Shown here piece after piece: positions 1 to 8,382 of a DNA stretch of 64,000 nt. Source of the DNA: Pseudomonas gingeri (GTDB lineage Bacteria > Pseudomonadota > Gammaproteobacteria > Pseudomonadales > Pseudomonadaceae); contig NZ_JACAPR010000016.1 of assembly GCF_013385635.1 (NCBI RefSeq), positions 1 through 64,000 on the forward strand, given 5' to 3'. The position numbers and the translations under genes are program-made. The notes beneath the pieces are model-generated. The model ran no database searches. It had not been told where the DNA came from and saw only the letters and a program-made list of their open reading frames with translations. How positions within the stretch are numbered: the stretch's first letter is position 1; the number at the start of each line of letters is the position of its first letter.

Positions 1-127
1 ACGCATTTCCATAGACGCCTCAGATTTGAGCGCCATCATAGCGCCCGATTGAGGTGTCCAGAATCATTAGGCCAGTTCAACTTGCCAGCGATGAGGACCA
101 CAAGCCATGCATCGCTTGAGCGGACGC

Positions 128-156
128 CATCGCCGGCAAGCCGGCTCCTACAGGGG
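128..156. repeat. single REP-type palindrome
   Basis: Imperfect palindrome with the core GCCGGCAAGCCGGCTCCTAC, the commonest REP form in fluorescent pseudomonads. It lies just beyond the 3' end of the NIF3-like gene. The same core recurs as inverted pairs near 5.6, 39.8 and 44.2 kb. The remaining bases 1-127 show no gene. Confidence 0.8.
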
Positions 157-172
157 ATTGTTGTTGTGCCTG

Positions 173-931
173 CTAAATGGGGTTCGGGCAATCGATGAAC
201 AGGTGCTCCAGGGCAAACCGCCGCGCCAGGTAGTCGCCCAGGGCCTGGACACCATAACGCTCGGTGGCATGATGACCGGCGGCGATAAAGCTGATGTCGT
301 TTTCCCGGGCACTGTGGAAGGTCTGCTCGGAGGCCTCGCCGCTCAGGTACAAGTCGACTCCGGCCAGTACCGCCTGGTCGATATAACCCTGGCCGCCACC
401 GGTGCACCAGCCGACCCGTCGGATCATCTCGCTGCCTTCGATCAGCAGTGGCTCGCGTCCCAGGGCATCCTGGACCTTGCGAGCAAAATCCCGCGGAGTC
501 ATCGGCTCGTTCAGGGAGCCCACCAGGCCAACGATCTTCGGGTTATCGGGATCCAGCGGACCTTCGACGGTGATATCCAACTGGCGGGCCAGTTGCACGT
601 TGTTGCCCACCTCCGCATGCAGGTCCAGCGGCAGATGATAGGCCAGGAGACTGATATCGTGCTTGAGCAGGGTTTTCAGCCGGCGCTGCTTCATGCCCAC
701 CACACACGGGTCCTCGCCCTTCCAGAAATAACCGTGATGCACCAGGATCAGGTCGGCTCCGGCCTCCACCGCCGCGTCGAGCAGCGCCTGGCTGGCGGTG
801 ACCCCGCTGATGATGCGCGTGACCTGTGGCCGACCTTCGACCTGCAGGCCATTGGGGCAATAATCGGCAATTCGCGAACTGCCGAGGAAGCGGTCCGCCT
901 CCTCCACCAGGGTACTTAGTGCAACGGCCAT
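173..931 (-). CDS. NIF3-like dinuclear metal centre protein (YbgI/YqfO family)
   Basis: 252 residues, the usual length of the bacterial NIF3/YbgI family. These are toroidal hexamers with a two-metal site of uncertain function; GTP cyclohydrolase-like and DNA-related roles have been suggested for relatives. The metal-binding signature LVHHGYFW (His65-His66) is present, as is the C-terminal AAGHHATERYG segment that supplies further ligands. The start at 931 has a good AGGAG six bases upstream. The gene diverges from algW, as I recall for PA4445/PA4446. The family call is firm, the cellular role is not. Confidence 0.9.
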   Translation of the reverse strand: MAVALSTLVEEADRFLGSSRIADYCPNGLQVEGRPQVTRIISGVTASQALLDAAVEAGADLILVHHGYFWKGEDPCVVGMKQRRLKTLLKHDISLLAYHLPLDLHAEVGNNVQLARQLDITVEGPLDPDNPKIVGLVGSLNEPMTPRDFARKVQDALGREPLLIEGSEMIRRVGWCTGGGQGYIDQAVLAGVDLYLSGEASEQTFHSARENDISFIAAGHHATERYGVQALGDYLARRFALEHLFIDCPNPI

Positions 932-951
932 AAAAACTCCTGAATATCCCG

Positions 952-979
952 TTCAGAGGCGCTCGCAGCCTCGTATAAT
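952..979 (+). promoter_or_regulatory. putative sigma-70 promoter of algW
   Basis: A perfect TATAAT at 974-979 lies 16 bases after TTCAGA (952-957, four of six matches to TTGACA). It sits between the divergent NIF3-like gene and algW, with a leader of about 45 bases. Only the -10 element is strong. Confidence 0.5.
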
Positions 980-1032
980 GCGCGACATTATGGGCCGTCC
1001 GACATGGCCTGCAACCTCCCAGGACTTGCTCA

Positions 1033-2190
1033 ATGCTCAAGGCTCTGCGTTTTTTTGGCTGGCCGCTGCTGGCCGGCGTGCTGATCGCTTTGCTGATTAT
1101 TCAGCGTTACCCACAGTGGGTCGGGCTACCGGACCTGGATGTGAACCTGCAGCAAGCCCCGCAGACCGCGACAATCCAGCAGGGCCCGGTGTCCTACGCC
1201 GACGCGGTGGACCTCGCGGCCCCGGCGGTCGCCAACCTGTACACCACGAAAATGGTCAACAAGAACAGCCATCCCTTGTTCGAGGACCCGCAATTCCGGC
1301 GTTTTTTCGGCGATAACCTGCCCAAGCAGAAACGCATGGAGTCGAGTCTGGGCTCGGCGGTGATCATGAGTTCGACCGGCTACCTGCTGACCAACAACCA
1401 CGTGACCTCTGGCGCCGACCAGATAGTCGTGGCCCTCAAGGACGGTCGCGAAACCCTGGCACGGGTGATCGGCAGCGACCCGGAGACCGACCTCGCGGTG
1501 CTCAAGATCGATCTGCCGAACCTGCCCTCGATCACCATCGGCCGCTCGGACAAGATCCGCATCGGCGATATCGCCCTGGCCATCGGCAACCCGTTCGGGG
1601 TCGGCCAGACCACCACCATGGGCATCATCAGCGCTACCGGCCGCAACCAGTTGGGCCTGAACAACTACGAAGATTTCATCCAGACCGACGCCGCCATCAA
1701 CCCCGGCAACTCCGGCGGTGCGCTGGTGGACGCCAACGGCAATCTGACCGGGATCAACACCGCGATCTTTTCCAAGTCCGGCGGCTCGCAAGGCATCGGC
1801 TTTGCCATTCCGATCAATCTGGCGGTCGAGGTGATGAAGGCGATCATCGAGCACGGCCAGGTAATTCGCGGCTGGCTGGGTATCGAAGTGCAGCCCTTGA
1901 CCCAGGAACTGGCCGAGTCGTTCGGCTTGAGCGGGCGTCCAGGGATCGTGGTCGCGGGGATTTTCCGTGACGGTCCGGCACAGAAGGCCGGCCTGCAACT
2001 GGGTGACGTGATCCTGAGCATCAACGGCGAGCCGGCCAATGATGGTCGTCGCTCGATGAACCAGGTGGCGCGGATCAAACCGACCGACAAGGTGGCGATC
2101 CAGGTGCTGCGCAATGGCAAGGAGTTGAAGCTGACTGCGGAAATCGGCCTGCGTCCGCCACAGCAGACGCCACCGCAGGAAGAAGAATAA
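1033..2190 (+). CDS. algW: AlgW, DegS-like periplasmic serine protease
   Basis: 385 residues. An N-terminal membrane anchor (about 6-24) precedes a trypsin-like protease domain with the triad His123 (TNNHV), Asp153 (ETDLAV) and Ser227 (GNSGG). A single C-terminal PDZ domain follows (about 285-370). One PDZ plus an anchor is the DegS/AlgW layout; MucD/DegP types have two PDZs and a cleavable signal. In pseudomonads AlgW senses misfolded outer-membrane proteins through its PDZ and makes the first cut in the anti-sigma factor MucA, releasing AlgU for envelope stress and alginate genes. Position beside hisC also fits algW. Confidence 0.95.
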   Translation: MLKALRFFGWPLLAGVLIALLIIQRYPQWVGLPDLDVNLQQAPQTATIQQGPVSYADAVDLAAPAVANLYTTKMVNKNSHPLFEDPQFRRFFGDNLPKQKRMESSLGSAVIMSSTGYLLTNNHVTSGADQIVVALKDGRETLARVIGSDPETDLAVLKIDLPNLPSITIGRSDKIRIGDIALAIGNPFGVGQTTTMGIISATGRNQLGLNNYEDFIQTDAAINPGNSGGALVDANGNLTGINTAIFSKSGGSQGIGFAIPINLAVEVMKAIIEHGQVIRGWLGIEVQPLTQELAESFGLSGRPGIVVAGIFRDGPAQKAGLQLGDVILSINGEPANDGRRSMNQVARIKPTDKVAIQVLRNGKELKLTAEIGLRPPQQTPPQEEE

Positions 2191-2260
2191 GGCAACATCG
2201 CAGGAGCAGCGTCTGGCCCGGTGAGCCGGCTCAGAACCGAGTTCAAGTCTGGCCGGGACT

Positions 2261-2289
2261 CGTGGCGAGCGGGCTTGCCCGCTCACCAC
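2261..2289. repeat. extragenic palindrome, GTGGCGAG/GGGCTTGCCC type
   Basis: CGTGGCGAGCGGGCTTGCCC followed by GCTCACCAC forms a short inverted repeat between the converging algW and hisC genes. A near copy lies at 20945-20967. This is a second Pseudomonas palindrome family, distinct from the GCCGGC REPs, and may act as a bidirectional 3'-end stabiliser. Confidence 0.65.
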
Positions 2290-2317
2290 AAGACCGCGTT
2301 GGGCGTCAGATCGACCG

Positions 2318-3370
2318 TCAGAGATCGCCCAGCGCGTCGATCAGTGCCTGGTTCTGCTCCGGGGCACCGATGGTGATCCGCAGGAACTGCGCAATGCGCT
2401 CCTGCTTGAAGTGACGAACGATCACCCCTTGCTCACGCACCTTGGCCGCCAGCGCCGCTGCATCGTGCTGCGGGTGCCGGGCGAAGATGAAGTTCGCCGC
2501 CGACGGCAATACGTCGAAGCCCTTGGCCTGCAACTGCGCTACCAGCCACTCGCGGCTGGCGATGACCTTGTTGCAGGTCTCCCGGAAATACTCCCGGTCT
2601 TCGAACGCCGCCGCCGCGCCGGCAATCGCCATGCGGTCCAGCGGATAGGAGTTGAAGCTGTTCTTGATCCGCTCCAGGGCTTCCACCAGGTCCGGATGCC
2701 CTACCGCCAGCCCGACCCGCAGGCCCGCCAGGGAGCGTGACTTGGACAGGGTCTGGGTCACCAGCAGGTTCGGGTAACGGTCAACCAGGCCGATGGCCGT
2801 TTCGCCGCCGAAATCGATGTAGGCCTCATCAACCACCACCACCGAATCGGGGCTGGCCTTGAGGATCCGCTCGACCGCTTCCAACGCCAGCAGGCAGCCG
2901 GTCGGCGCATTCGGGTTGGGGAAGATGATCCCGCCATTGGGCCGGGCATAGTCGGCGACGCGGATCTGGAACTGCTCATCCAGCGGCAGCGCGGCGAAGT
3001 CGATGCCGTACAGGCCACAGTAGACCGGATAGAAGCTGTAGCTGATATCCGGGAACAACAGCGGCTTATCCTGCTGGAACAGGCCGTGGAAGATGTGCGC
3101 CAGGACTTCGTCGGAACCGTTGCCGAGGAACACCTGGTTGGTCTGCACCCCGTAGTACTCGGCCACGGCGTGCTTGAGCAGGTCGCCGTTGGGGTCCGGG
3201 TACAGGCGCAGGTTGTCGTTGACCTCGGCCTTCATCGCCGCCAGGGCCTTGGGTGACGGCCCGTAGGGGTTTTCATTGGTGTTGAGCTTGACCAGCCTGG
3301 TCAGCTTCGGTTGCTCACCCGGCACATAGGGCACCAGGTCCTTGACGAATTTGCTCCAGAACTTGCTCAT
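2318..3370 (-). CDS. hisC: histidinol-phosphate aminotransferase
   Basis: 350 residues, a class I/II PLP aminotransferase. It converts imidazole-acetol phosphate and glutamate into histidinol phosphate, the seventh step of histidine synthesis. Visible family marks are the substrate-binding NTNENPYGPSP near 31, the NPNAPTG loop (152-158), DEAYIDF (181-187) and the PLP lysine in TLSKSRSLAGLR (Lys210). Its ATG overlaps the hisD stop in an ATGA arrangement, so the two are translationally coupled. Pseudomonads usually have a second hisC elsewhere; this copy corresponds to hisC1 of PAO1 by position. Confidence 0.95.
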   Translation of the reverse strand: MSKFWSKFVKDLVPYVPGEQPKLTRLVKLNTNENPYGPSPKALAAMKAEVNDNLRLYPDPNGDLLKHAVAEYYGVQTNQVFLGNGSDEVLAHIFHGLFQQDKPLLFPDISYSFYPVYCGLYGIDFAALPLDEQFQIRVADYARPNGGIIFPNPNAPTGCLLALEAVERILKASPDSVVVVDEAYIDFGGETAIGLVDRYPNLLVTQTLSKSRSLAGLRVGLAVGHPDLVEALERIKNSFNSYPLDRMAIAGAAAAFEDREYFRETCNKVIASREWLVAQLQAKGFDVLPSAANFIFARHPQHDAAALAAKVREQGVIVRHFKQERIAQFLRITIGAPEQNQALIDALGDL

Positions 3371-4704
3371 GCCTGTTTCCCCTGTTTGTTGTCATCGGCG
3401 ACGATCCGGTATTCCGCGCTGCGGGCGTGGGCGGTCAAGGACTCGCCACGGGCCAGCACCGAAGCGGTCTTGCCCAGTTCGGACGCGCCCTGCTCGGAGC
3501 AGAAGATGATCGACGAACGCTTCTGGAAGTCATACACCCCCAGCGGCGACGAGAAGCGCGCGGTACCCGACGTCGGCAGGACGTGGTTGGGACCGGCGCA
3601 ATAATCGCCCAGGGCTTCGCTGGTGTGGCGGCCCATGAAGATCGCACCGGCGTGGCGGATCTGCGGCAACCAGGCCTGCGGGTCGGCGACCGACAGCTCC
3701 AGGTGCTCCGGCGCGATGCGGTTGACCACCTCGATCGCCTGCTGCATGTCGCGTACCTGGATCAGCGCACCGCGACCGTTGATCGAGGTTTCGATGATGG
3801 CGGCCCGCTCCATGGTCGGCAGCAGCCTGGCGATGCTCGCCGCGACCTGATCGAGGAACGCGGCATCCGGGCTGACCAGGATCGCCTGGGCGTCTTCGTC
3901 GTGCTCGGCCTGGGAGAACAGGTCCATGGCGATCCAGTCCGGATCGGTCTGGCCGTCGCAGACCACGAGGATCTCCGACGGACCGGCGATCATGTCGATA
4001 CCGACCTGGCCGAACACATGGCGCTTGGCGGTCGCCACGTAGATATTGCCCGGACCGACGACCTTGTCGACCTTCGGCACGCTTTCAGTGCCATAGGCCA
4101 AAGCGGCGACCGCTTGCGCGCCACCGATGGTGAACACGCGGTCGACGCCGGCAACACAGGCCGCCGCCAGTACCAGTTCGTTGATCTCGCCACGCGGGGT
4201 CGGCACCACCATCACCACCTCGGTGACACCGGCCACCTTGGCCGGAATCGCGTTCATCAGTACCGACGACGGGTAGGACGCCTTGCCGCCAGGGACATAC
4301 AGACCGGCGCGATCCAGCGGCGTGACCTTCTGGCCCAGCACGGTGCCATCGGCTTCGGTGTAGCTCCAGGAGTCCTGCTTCTGCTTCTCGTGGTAGCTGC
4401 GCACGCGCTCGGCGGCCTTTTCCAGCGCTTCGCGCTGGGGCGCGGTGATCCGGGTCAGGGCCAGCTCCAGGCGCTCGCGCGGCAGGATCAGGTCGGCCAT
4501 CGAGGCGACTTCCAGGCCGTCGAAGCGCTGGGTGAACTCGACCACCGCGGCATCGCCGCGCTCGCGCACTGCCTTGATGATGTCCAGCACCCGCTGGTTG
4601 ACCGAGTCGTCGGACACGCTTTCCCAGCTCAGCAGATGATCCAGATGATGGGCGAAATCCGGGTCGGCAGCGTTGAGTCGGCGAATAGCGGTAGACGTAG
4701 TCAT
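3367..4704 (-). CDS. hisD: histidinol dehydrogenase
   Basis: 445 residues from the start MTTSTAIRR. It is a zinc enzyme that oxidises L-histidinol through histidinal to L-histidine with two NAD+. Recognisable segments are PGGKASYPSSVLMNAIPAK, the AGPSEILV motif, FSQAEHDEDAQA with a zinc-ligand histidine, and HTSEALGDYCAGPNHVLPT near the C-terminus. The frame stays open upstream to 5244, but only this ATG gives the normal family length; the upstream part overlaps hisG and is not coding. It is followed directly by hisC with a four-base overlap. Confidence 0.95.
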   Translation of the reverse strand: MTTSTAIRRLNAADPDFAHHLDHLLSWESVSDDSVNQRVLDIIKAVRERGDAAVVEFTQRFDGLEVASMADLILPRERLELALTRITAPQREALEKAAERVRSYHEKQKQDSWSYTEADGTVLGQKVTPLDRAGLYVPGGKASYPSSVLMNAIPAKVAGVTEVVMVVPTPRGEINELVLAAACVAGVDRVFTIGGAQAVAALAYGTESVPKVDKVVGPGNIYVATAKRHVFGQVGIDMIAGPSEILVVCDGQTDPDWIAMDLFSQAEHDEDAQAILVSPDAAFLDQVAASIARLLPTMERAAIIETSINGRGALIQVRDMQQAIEVVNRIAPEHLELSVADPQAWLPQIRHAGAIFMGRHTSEALGDYCAGPNHVLPTSGTARFSSPLGVYDFQKRSSIIFCSEQGASELGKTASVLARGESLTAHARSAEYRIVADDNKQGKQA

Positions 4705-4765
4705 AGCGAGGGCCTCAATAATTGGCGAATGCTTGGGAACAGCAAATCTCAGGCGCCAGGGACGC

Positions 4766-4791
4766 GCTGACGTTCGATATTGAGCGTCAGC
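4766..4791. other. hairpin in the hisG-hisD spacer
   Basis: A seven-base stem GCTGACG/CGTCAGC (4766-4772 with 4785-4791) with a 12-base loop lies in the 179-base gap between hisG and hisD. No U-run follows on the minus strand, so it is more likely an mRNA processing or stability element than a strong terminator. Nothing else is seen in the gap. Confidence 0.35.
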
Positions 4792-4883
4792 ACGCCACAA
4801 CCTACCAAGCCATCCGCGTGGGCACCTGAGAATTCTGGCTATGACACGGATAGATGGGCGCGACTCAAGGCCGCGCATGTGAA

Positions 4884-5519
4884 TCAGCTGCGGTGTCGCG
4901 ACTCCACTGCCTTGCGCAGGGTGTCGATCAGGGACTGGATGCGGGCGTGCTGCATTTTCATCGATGCCTTGTTCACCACCAGGCGGGAACTGATGGTCGC
5001 GATCAGCTCCTGGGGCTCCAGGCCGTTGGCCCGCAGGGTGTTGCCGGTGTCGACGACGTCGATGATCTTGTCGGCCAGGCCGATCAGCGGCGCCAGCTCC
5101 ATCGAACCGTACAGCTTGATGATATCGACCTGACGACCCTGCTCGGCGTAGTAGCGCTTGGCGACATTGACGAACTTGGTGGCCACGCGCAGGCGGCCCT
5201 TGGGCTCCACCGCGCCGATGGCGCCGGCGGTCATCAGCTTGCATTGGGCAATCTGCAGGTCCAGCGGCTCGTACAGGCCCTGGCCGCCGTATTCCATCAG
5301 CACATCCTTGCCGGCGACACCGAGATCGGCGGCACCATGCTCGACATAGGTCGGCACATCGGTCGCGCGAACGATCAGCAGGCGCACGTCGGCCTGGGTC
5401 GTCGGAATGATCAGCTTGCGGCTCTTGTCCGGATTCTCGGTCGGCACGATACCCGCTTCCGCGAGCAGCGGCAGGGTATCGTCGAGGATGCGGCCCTTGG
5501 ACAGTGCAATGGTCAGCAT
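4884..5519 (-). CDS. hisG: ATP phosphoribosyltransferase, short catalytic form
   Basis: 211 residues. It catalyses the first and committed step of histidine synthesis, joining PRPP and ATP. The start MLTIALSKGRILDDTLPLL and the PRPP loop VDTGNTLRANGL are typical. At about 210 residues it is the short HisG_S form without the C-terminal histidine-sensing domain, which needs the separate regulatory subunit HisZ, a HisRS paralogue. No hisZ lies in the window; in pseudomonads it sits elsewhere, near purA. It heads the hisG-hisD-hisC series downstream of murA. Confidence 0.95.
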   Translation of the reverse strand: MLTIALSKGRILDDTLPLLAEAGIVPTENPDKSRKLIIPTTQADVRLLIVRATDVPTYVEHGAADLGVAGKDVLMEYGGQGLYEPLDLQIAQCKLMTAGAIGAVEPKGRLRVATKFVNVAKRYYAEQGRQVDIIKLYGSMELAPLIGLADKIIDVVDTGNTLRANGLEPQELIATISSRLVVNKASMKMQHARIQSLIDTLRKAVESRHRS

Positions 5520-5580
5520 GGGAAAACCTAGGTCCTTAAATCAGGATATAGCAACACTCTAACAGACATATCCACGTCCC

Positions 5581-5670
5581 GTGGGAGCCGGCTTGCCGGC
5601 GATTGCGATCTGGCAGCCGACATGCTTGTCGCCCGATAAACCGCTATCGCCGGCAAGCCGGCTCCTACAA
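5581..5670. repeat. inverted pair of REP elements (REP doublet)
   Basis: Two oppositely oriented copies of the GCCGGCAAGCCGGCTCC palindrome, at 5581-5602 and 5647-5670, flank about 45 bases. This is the head-to-head arrangement that REP-associated tyrosine transposases (RAYTs) are thought to mobilise. The doublet lies between murA and hisG and may limit read-through into hisG. Confidence 0.75.
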
Positions 5671-5679
5671 GGACGGTGC

Positions 5680-5753
5680 CAGTCCATCACCAGCAGTCGG
5701 CCCGCCAGGGCCGTGTCAATCCATCACCCGCAATCGGCCCGACAGGGCCGTGT
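5680..5753. repeat. 37-bp tandem repeat, two copies
   Basis: Two adjacent copies with a 37-base period (TCCATCAC starts at 5683 and 5720) share the pattern TCCATCACC-n-GCA-n-TCGGCCCG-n-CAGGGCCGTGT with a few substitutions. The second copy ends five bases before the murA stop codon. The repeat directly abuts the REP doublet. Confidence 0.75.
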
Positions 5754-5757
5754 GGGA

Positions 5758-7023
5758 CTAGCCCGGAACGCGACGGATTTTGGCACCGAGCATCTGCAGT
5801 TTCTCTTCGATGCACTCGTAGCCACGGTCGATATGGTAGATGCGGTCGATCAGCGTGTCGCCTTCGGCGGCCAGCGCCGAAATCACCAGGCTGGCCGAAG
5901 CCCGCAGGTCGGTCGCCATGACCGGAGCGCCCTTGAGGGTCTCGGTGCCGGTGACGATCGCGGTATTGCCTTCGACCTGGATCTTGGCGCCCATGCGGTG
6001 CAGTTCGTACACGTGCATGAAACGGTTTTCGAAGATCGTCTCGATCACCGCGCCAGTGCCTTCGGCAATGGCGTTGAGGGAGATGAACTGGGCCTGCATG
6101 TCGGTCGGGAACGCCGGGTACGGCGCGGTGCGCACGTTGACCGCCTTCGGCCGCTTGCCGTGCATGTTCAACTCGATCCAGTCTTCGCCGGTGGTGATCA
6201 CCGCGCCGGACTCCTTGAGTTTTTCCAGGACCGCTTCGAGGATGGTCGGATCGGTGTCCTTGACCTTGACCCGGCCGCCGGTGACGGCAGCGGCCACCAG
6301 GTAGGTGCCGGTCTCGATACGGTCCGGCATGACCTTGTAGGTCGCCGAATGCAGGCGCTCGACGCCATCGATGGTGATGGTGTCGGAACCGGCGCCGGAG
6401 ATCTTCGCGCCCATGGCGATCAGGAAGTTCGCCAGGTCGACCACTTCCGGCTCGCGCGCGGCGTTCTGCAGCACGCTGCGACCACGGGCCAGGGCCGCGG
6501 CCATCATGATGTTCTCGGTACCGGTCACGGAGACGGTATCGAAGAAGAAGTTCGCCCCGCGCAGGCCGCCTTCCGGCGCCTTGGCCTTGATGTAGCCGCC
6601 TTCGACGTCGATCACCGCGCCCATGGCTTCGAGGCCGCGGATGTGCAGGTCGACCGGACGCGAGCCGATGGCGCAACCGCCAGGCAGGGCGACTTCGGCC
6701 TCACCGAAACGGGCAACCATCGGACCCAGCACGAGGATCGACGCTCGCATGGTTTTCACCAGCTCGTACGGTGCCACCAGGGTCTTGATGGTGCGCGGAT
6801 CGATTTCCACGGAGAGCTTTTCGTCGATCACAGGCTCGATGCCCATGCGTCCGAACAGCTCGATCATGGTAGTGATGTCGTGCAGGTGCGGCAGGTTGGC
6901 CACGGTGACCGGGCCATCGCACAGCAGGGTGGCGGCCAGGATCGGCAGGGCAGAGTTCTTTGCCCCGGAGATGCGGATTTCGCCATCAAGACGAACGCCG
7001 CCAGTAATAATCAGTTTATCCAT
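5758..7023 (-). CDS. murA: UDP-N-acetylglucosamine 1-carboxyvinyltransferase MurA
   Basis: 421 residues. It transfers enolpyruvate from PEP to UDP-GlcNAc, the first committed step of peptidoglycan synthesis and the target of fosfomycin. It starts MDKLIITGG with the conserved Lys22-Asn23 (SGAKNSAL), and carries the PEP-binding, fosfomycin-reactive cysteine Cys117 in LPGGCAIGSRP. It ends in the usual RRVPG-like tail. It lies 24 bases downstream of ibaG, as in many gammaproteobacteria. Confidence 0.97.
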   Translation of the reverse strand: MDKLIITGGVRLDGEIRISGAKNSALPILAATLLCDGPVTVANLPHLHDITTMIELFGRMGIEPVIDEKLSVEIDPRTIKTLVAPYELVKTMRASILVLGPMVARFGEAEVALPGGCAIGSRPVDLHIRGLEAMGAVIDVEGGYIKAKAPEGGLRGANFFFDTVSVTGTENIMMAAALARGRSVLQNAAREPEVVDLANFLIAMGAKISGAGSDTITIDGVERLHSATYKVMPDRIETGTYLVAAAVTGGRVKVKDTDPTILEAVLEKLKESGAVITTGEDWIELNMHGKRPKAVNVRTAPYPAFPTDMQAQFISLNAIAEGTGAVIETIFENRFMHVYELHRMGAKIQVEGNTAIVTGTETLKGAPVMATDLRASASLVISALAAEGDTLIDRIYHIDRGYECIEEKLQMLGAKIRRVPG

Positions 7024-7047
7024 AGGAATCTCGACGCCAATTGAGGC

Positions 7048-7299
7048 TCAGGTGCGCTCGGCCCAGGCCGCGCGGCTGAAAAATTTCATAGTGACCGCAT
7101 GGATGCTGCCATCGGCGATCCACGGGTTCAAATGGGCATAAACGCTCTGCTGACGCTTCACCGGGCTCAGGGCCACCAGTTCGTCGCTGATCAGATTCAG
7201 CTGAAAGTTGCAGCCTTCGCCCTCAACTTCAACCTGTATATGTGGAAGAGTGTCCGCCAGTTTTTCTTCAAGGAAACTCTTTACTTCGGTGGCCTGCAT
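7048..7299 (-). CDS. ibaG: BolA-family protein IbaG (YrbA)
   Basis: 83 residues from MQATEVKSFLEEKL. The open frame reaches 7413, but the upstream part is out of family and crosses the terminator hairpin at 7345-7398. The small alpha/beta BolA fold is marked by the C-terminal helix and the conserved histidine in IHAVTMKFFS. BolA/IbaG proteins bind [2Fe-2S] clusters with monothiol glutaredoxins, and IbaG is linked to acid stress and envelope maintenance. Its place between mlaB and murA is strongly conserved. Confidence 0.9.
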   Translation of the reverse strand: MQATEVKSFLEEKLADTLPHIQVEVEGEGCNFQLNLISDELVALSPVKRQQSVYAHLNPWIADGSIHAVTMKFFSRAAWAERT

Positions 7300-7344
7300 G
7301 CTCAACCTCGATCGGCGCCCAACGCGCGCGGGTCGGCCATCATA

Positions 7345-7398
7345 CAAAAAAGCCCCGCGCCTGCGAACCCCGCATTGCAGGACTCTGACGGGGGGCTT
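7345..7398 (-). terminator. Rho-independent terminator after mlaB
   Basis: On the minus strand an outer AAGCCCC/GGGGCTT stem (7350-7356 with 7392-7398), with an inner CTGC/GCAG stem, is followed by a run of Ts (7345-7350). It separates the mlaFEDCB operon from ibaG-murA, implying that ibaG-murA have their own promoter or depend on partial read-through. Confidence 0.75.
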
Positions 7399-7413
7399 GT
7401 CTGTTTGAGGCAA

Positions 7414-7719
7414 TCAATGGACGGCCAACAGCTCCGTCAACTCGGAAACTTCGGCGATTTCACGCATGTCCAGGGGCATCGCACGGATGCTCAACGACTT
7501 GCCATCCTGCGCCGCGTCCCGCATGAACGCCAGCAGCAGGGCCAGGCCGACGCTGCTGGACTTCTCCACGGCCGAACAGTCAACCACCAGGGCCAGCGCC
7601 TCGCTGGCCTTGATCAACGCCTGGCCCTGCTTGCGCAAGGCCGGGCCGGTGCTGTAGTCGAGCACACCCGCCAGGTGCAATTCACCCGGCTCGCCGAGGC
7701 GAACGCTGGCCTCACTCAC
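7414..7719 (-). CDS. mlaB: MlaB, STAS-domain subunit of the Mla transporter
   Basis: 101 residues from the GTG at 7719. The frame remains open to 7845, but that part lies antiparallel in meaning within mlaC and does not look like protein. The GTG overlaps the mlaC TGA by eight bases (GTGAGTGA), indicating translational coupling. The STAS fold is seen in LHLAGVLDYSTG, LVVDCSAVEKSSSVGLALLLAFM and the C-terminal helix. MlaB binds MlaF on the cytoplasmic side and controls assembly and activity of the MlaFEDB complex. Confidence 0.85.
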   Translation of the reverse strand: MSEASVRLGEPGELHLAGVLDYSTGPALRKQGQALIKASEALALVVDCSAVEKSSSVGLALLLAFMRDAAQDGKSLSIRAMPLDMREIAEVSELTELLAVH

Positions 7720-8371
7720 CGCCGCTATCCTTCTGCGGGTTCTTCTCGGACTCGGCCTTGGCCTTCTCCACTTCACCCGCCCAGCCGTCAATGGTCTTGT
7801 CCAGGTTGTTGCCGTTGCGCTGCATGGCATCGGCGAACTGGTCACGGAACAGCTTGCCGATGTTGATGCCGTTGATGATCACGTTGCGCAGTTTCCATTC
7901 ACCGTTGATCTTCTCAAGGGTGTAGGACACCGGGTAGACCGCGCCGTTGTTGCCCTTGACGGTCATGCCGACGCTGGTCCGGTCGCCCGACTCATCCTTC
8001 GGCGCATCGACGGTGATGCCCTGGTTGTTGTATTCCAGCAAGGCGTTGCCGTAGAACTGGAACAGCCCGCGCTTGAAGTTCTCCTGGAAGCGAGTCATCT
8101 GCTCGGGCGTTGCCTTGCGCGAGTACTTGACCGTCATGATGCTCTTGGAAATGCCTTCGGCATCCACCACCGGGCCGACGATGGTGTTCAGCGAGTTGTA
8201 GAAGTCCGACGGGTTCTGCTTGTACTTTTCCTTGTTCGCCGACAGGTCGGCCAACATGCGGTTGGTGGTGTCCTGCACCAGGTCGTGGGCAGACGGCGCC
8301 GCCATGGCATTGCCCATCAGCGGCAGCGCCGCGAGCAACACCAGCAGGCTACGGCGCAAGGTAGAGATCAT
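7712..8371 (-). CDS. mlaC: MlaC, periplasmic phospholipid shuttle
   Basis: 219 residues from MISTLRRSLL. I prefer this start over the ATG at 8386 because AGGAG lies six bases before it and the Sec signal peptide then has a normal length (cleavage near AMA, about residue 25). MlaC carries a phospholipid between the outer-membrane MlaA-porin complex and the inner-membrane MlaFEDB complex, keeping the outer leaflet free of phospholipids. The C-terminus is charged and rich in Lys/Glu. Confidence 0.93.
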   Translation of the reverse strand: MISTLRRSLLVLLAALPLMGNAMAAPSAHDLVQDTTNRMLADLSANKEKYKQNPSDFYNSLNTIVGPVVDAEGISKSIMTVKYSRKATPEQMTRFQENFKRGLFQFYGNALLEYNNQGITVDAPKDESGDRTSVGMTVKGNNGAVYPVSYTLEKINGEWKLRNVIINGINIGKLFRDQFADAMQRNGNNLDKTIDGWAGEVEKAKAESEKNPQKDSGGE

Positions 8372-8382
8372 GGAAAAACTCC

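Noticed and set aside
3427..4770. Long plus-strand frame of 447 residues opposite hisD
   Set aside because: Composition is rich in His/Arg/Gly/Gln with no domain; it is the antisense shadow of a high-GC gene with strong third-position bias.
4705..5244. Upstream extension of hisD to 625 residues
   Set aside because: It would overlap hisG in another frame and add unrelated Arg/Gly-rich sequence; the start at 4704 gives the family length.
4884..5519. HisG as a truncated gene
   Set aside because: About 211 residues is the normal length of the HisZ-dependent short form used by pseudomonads.
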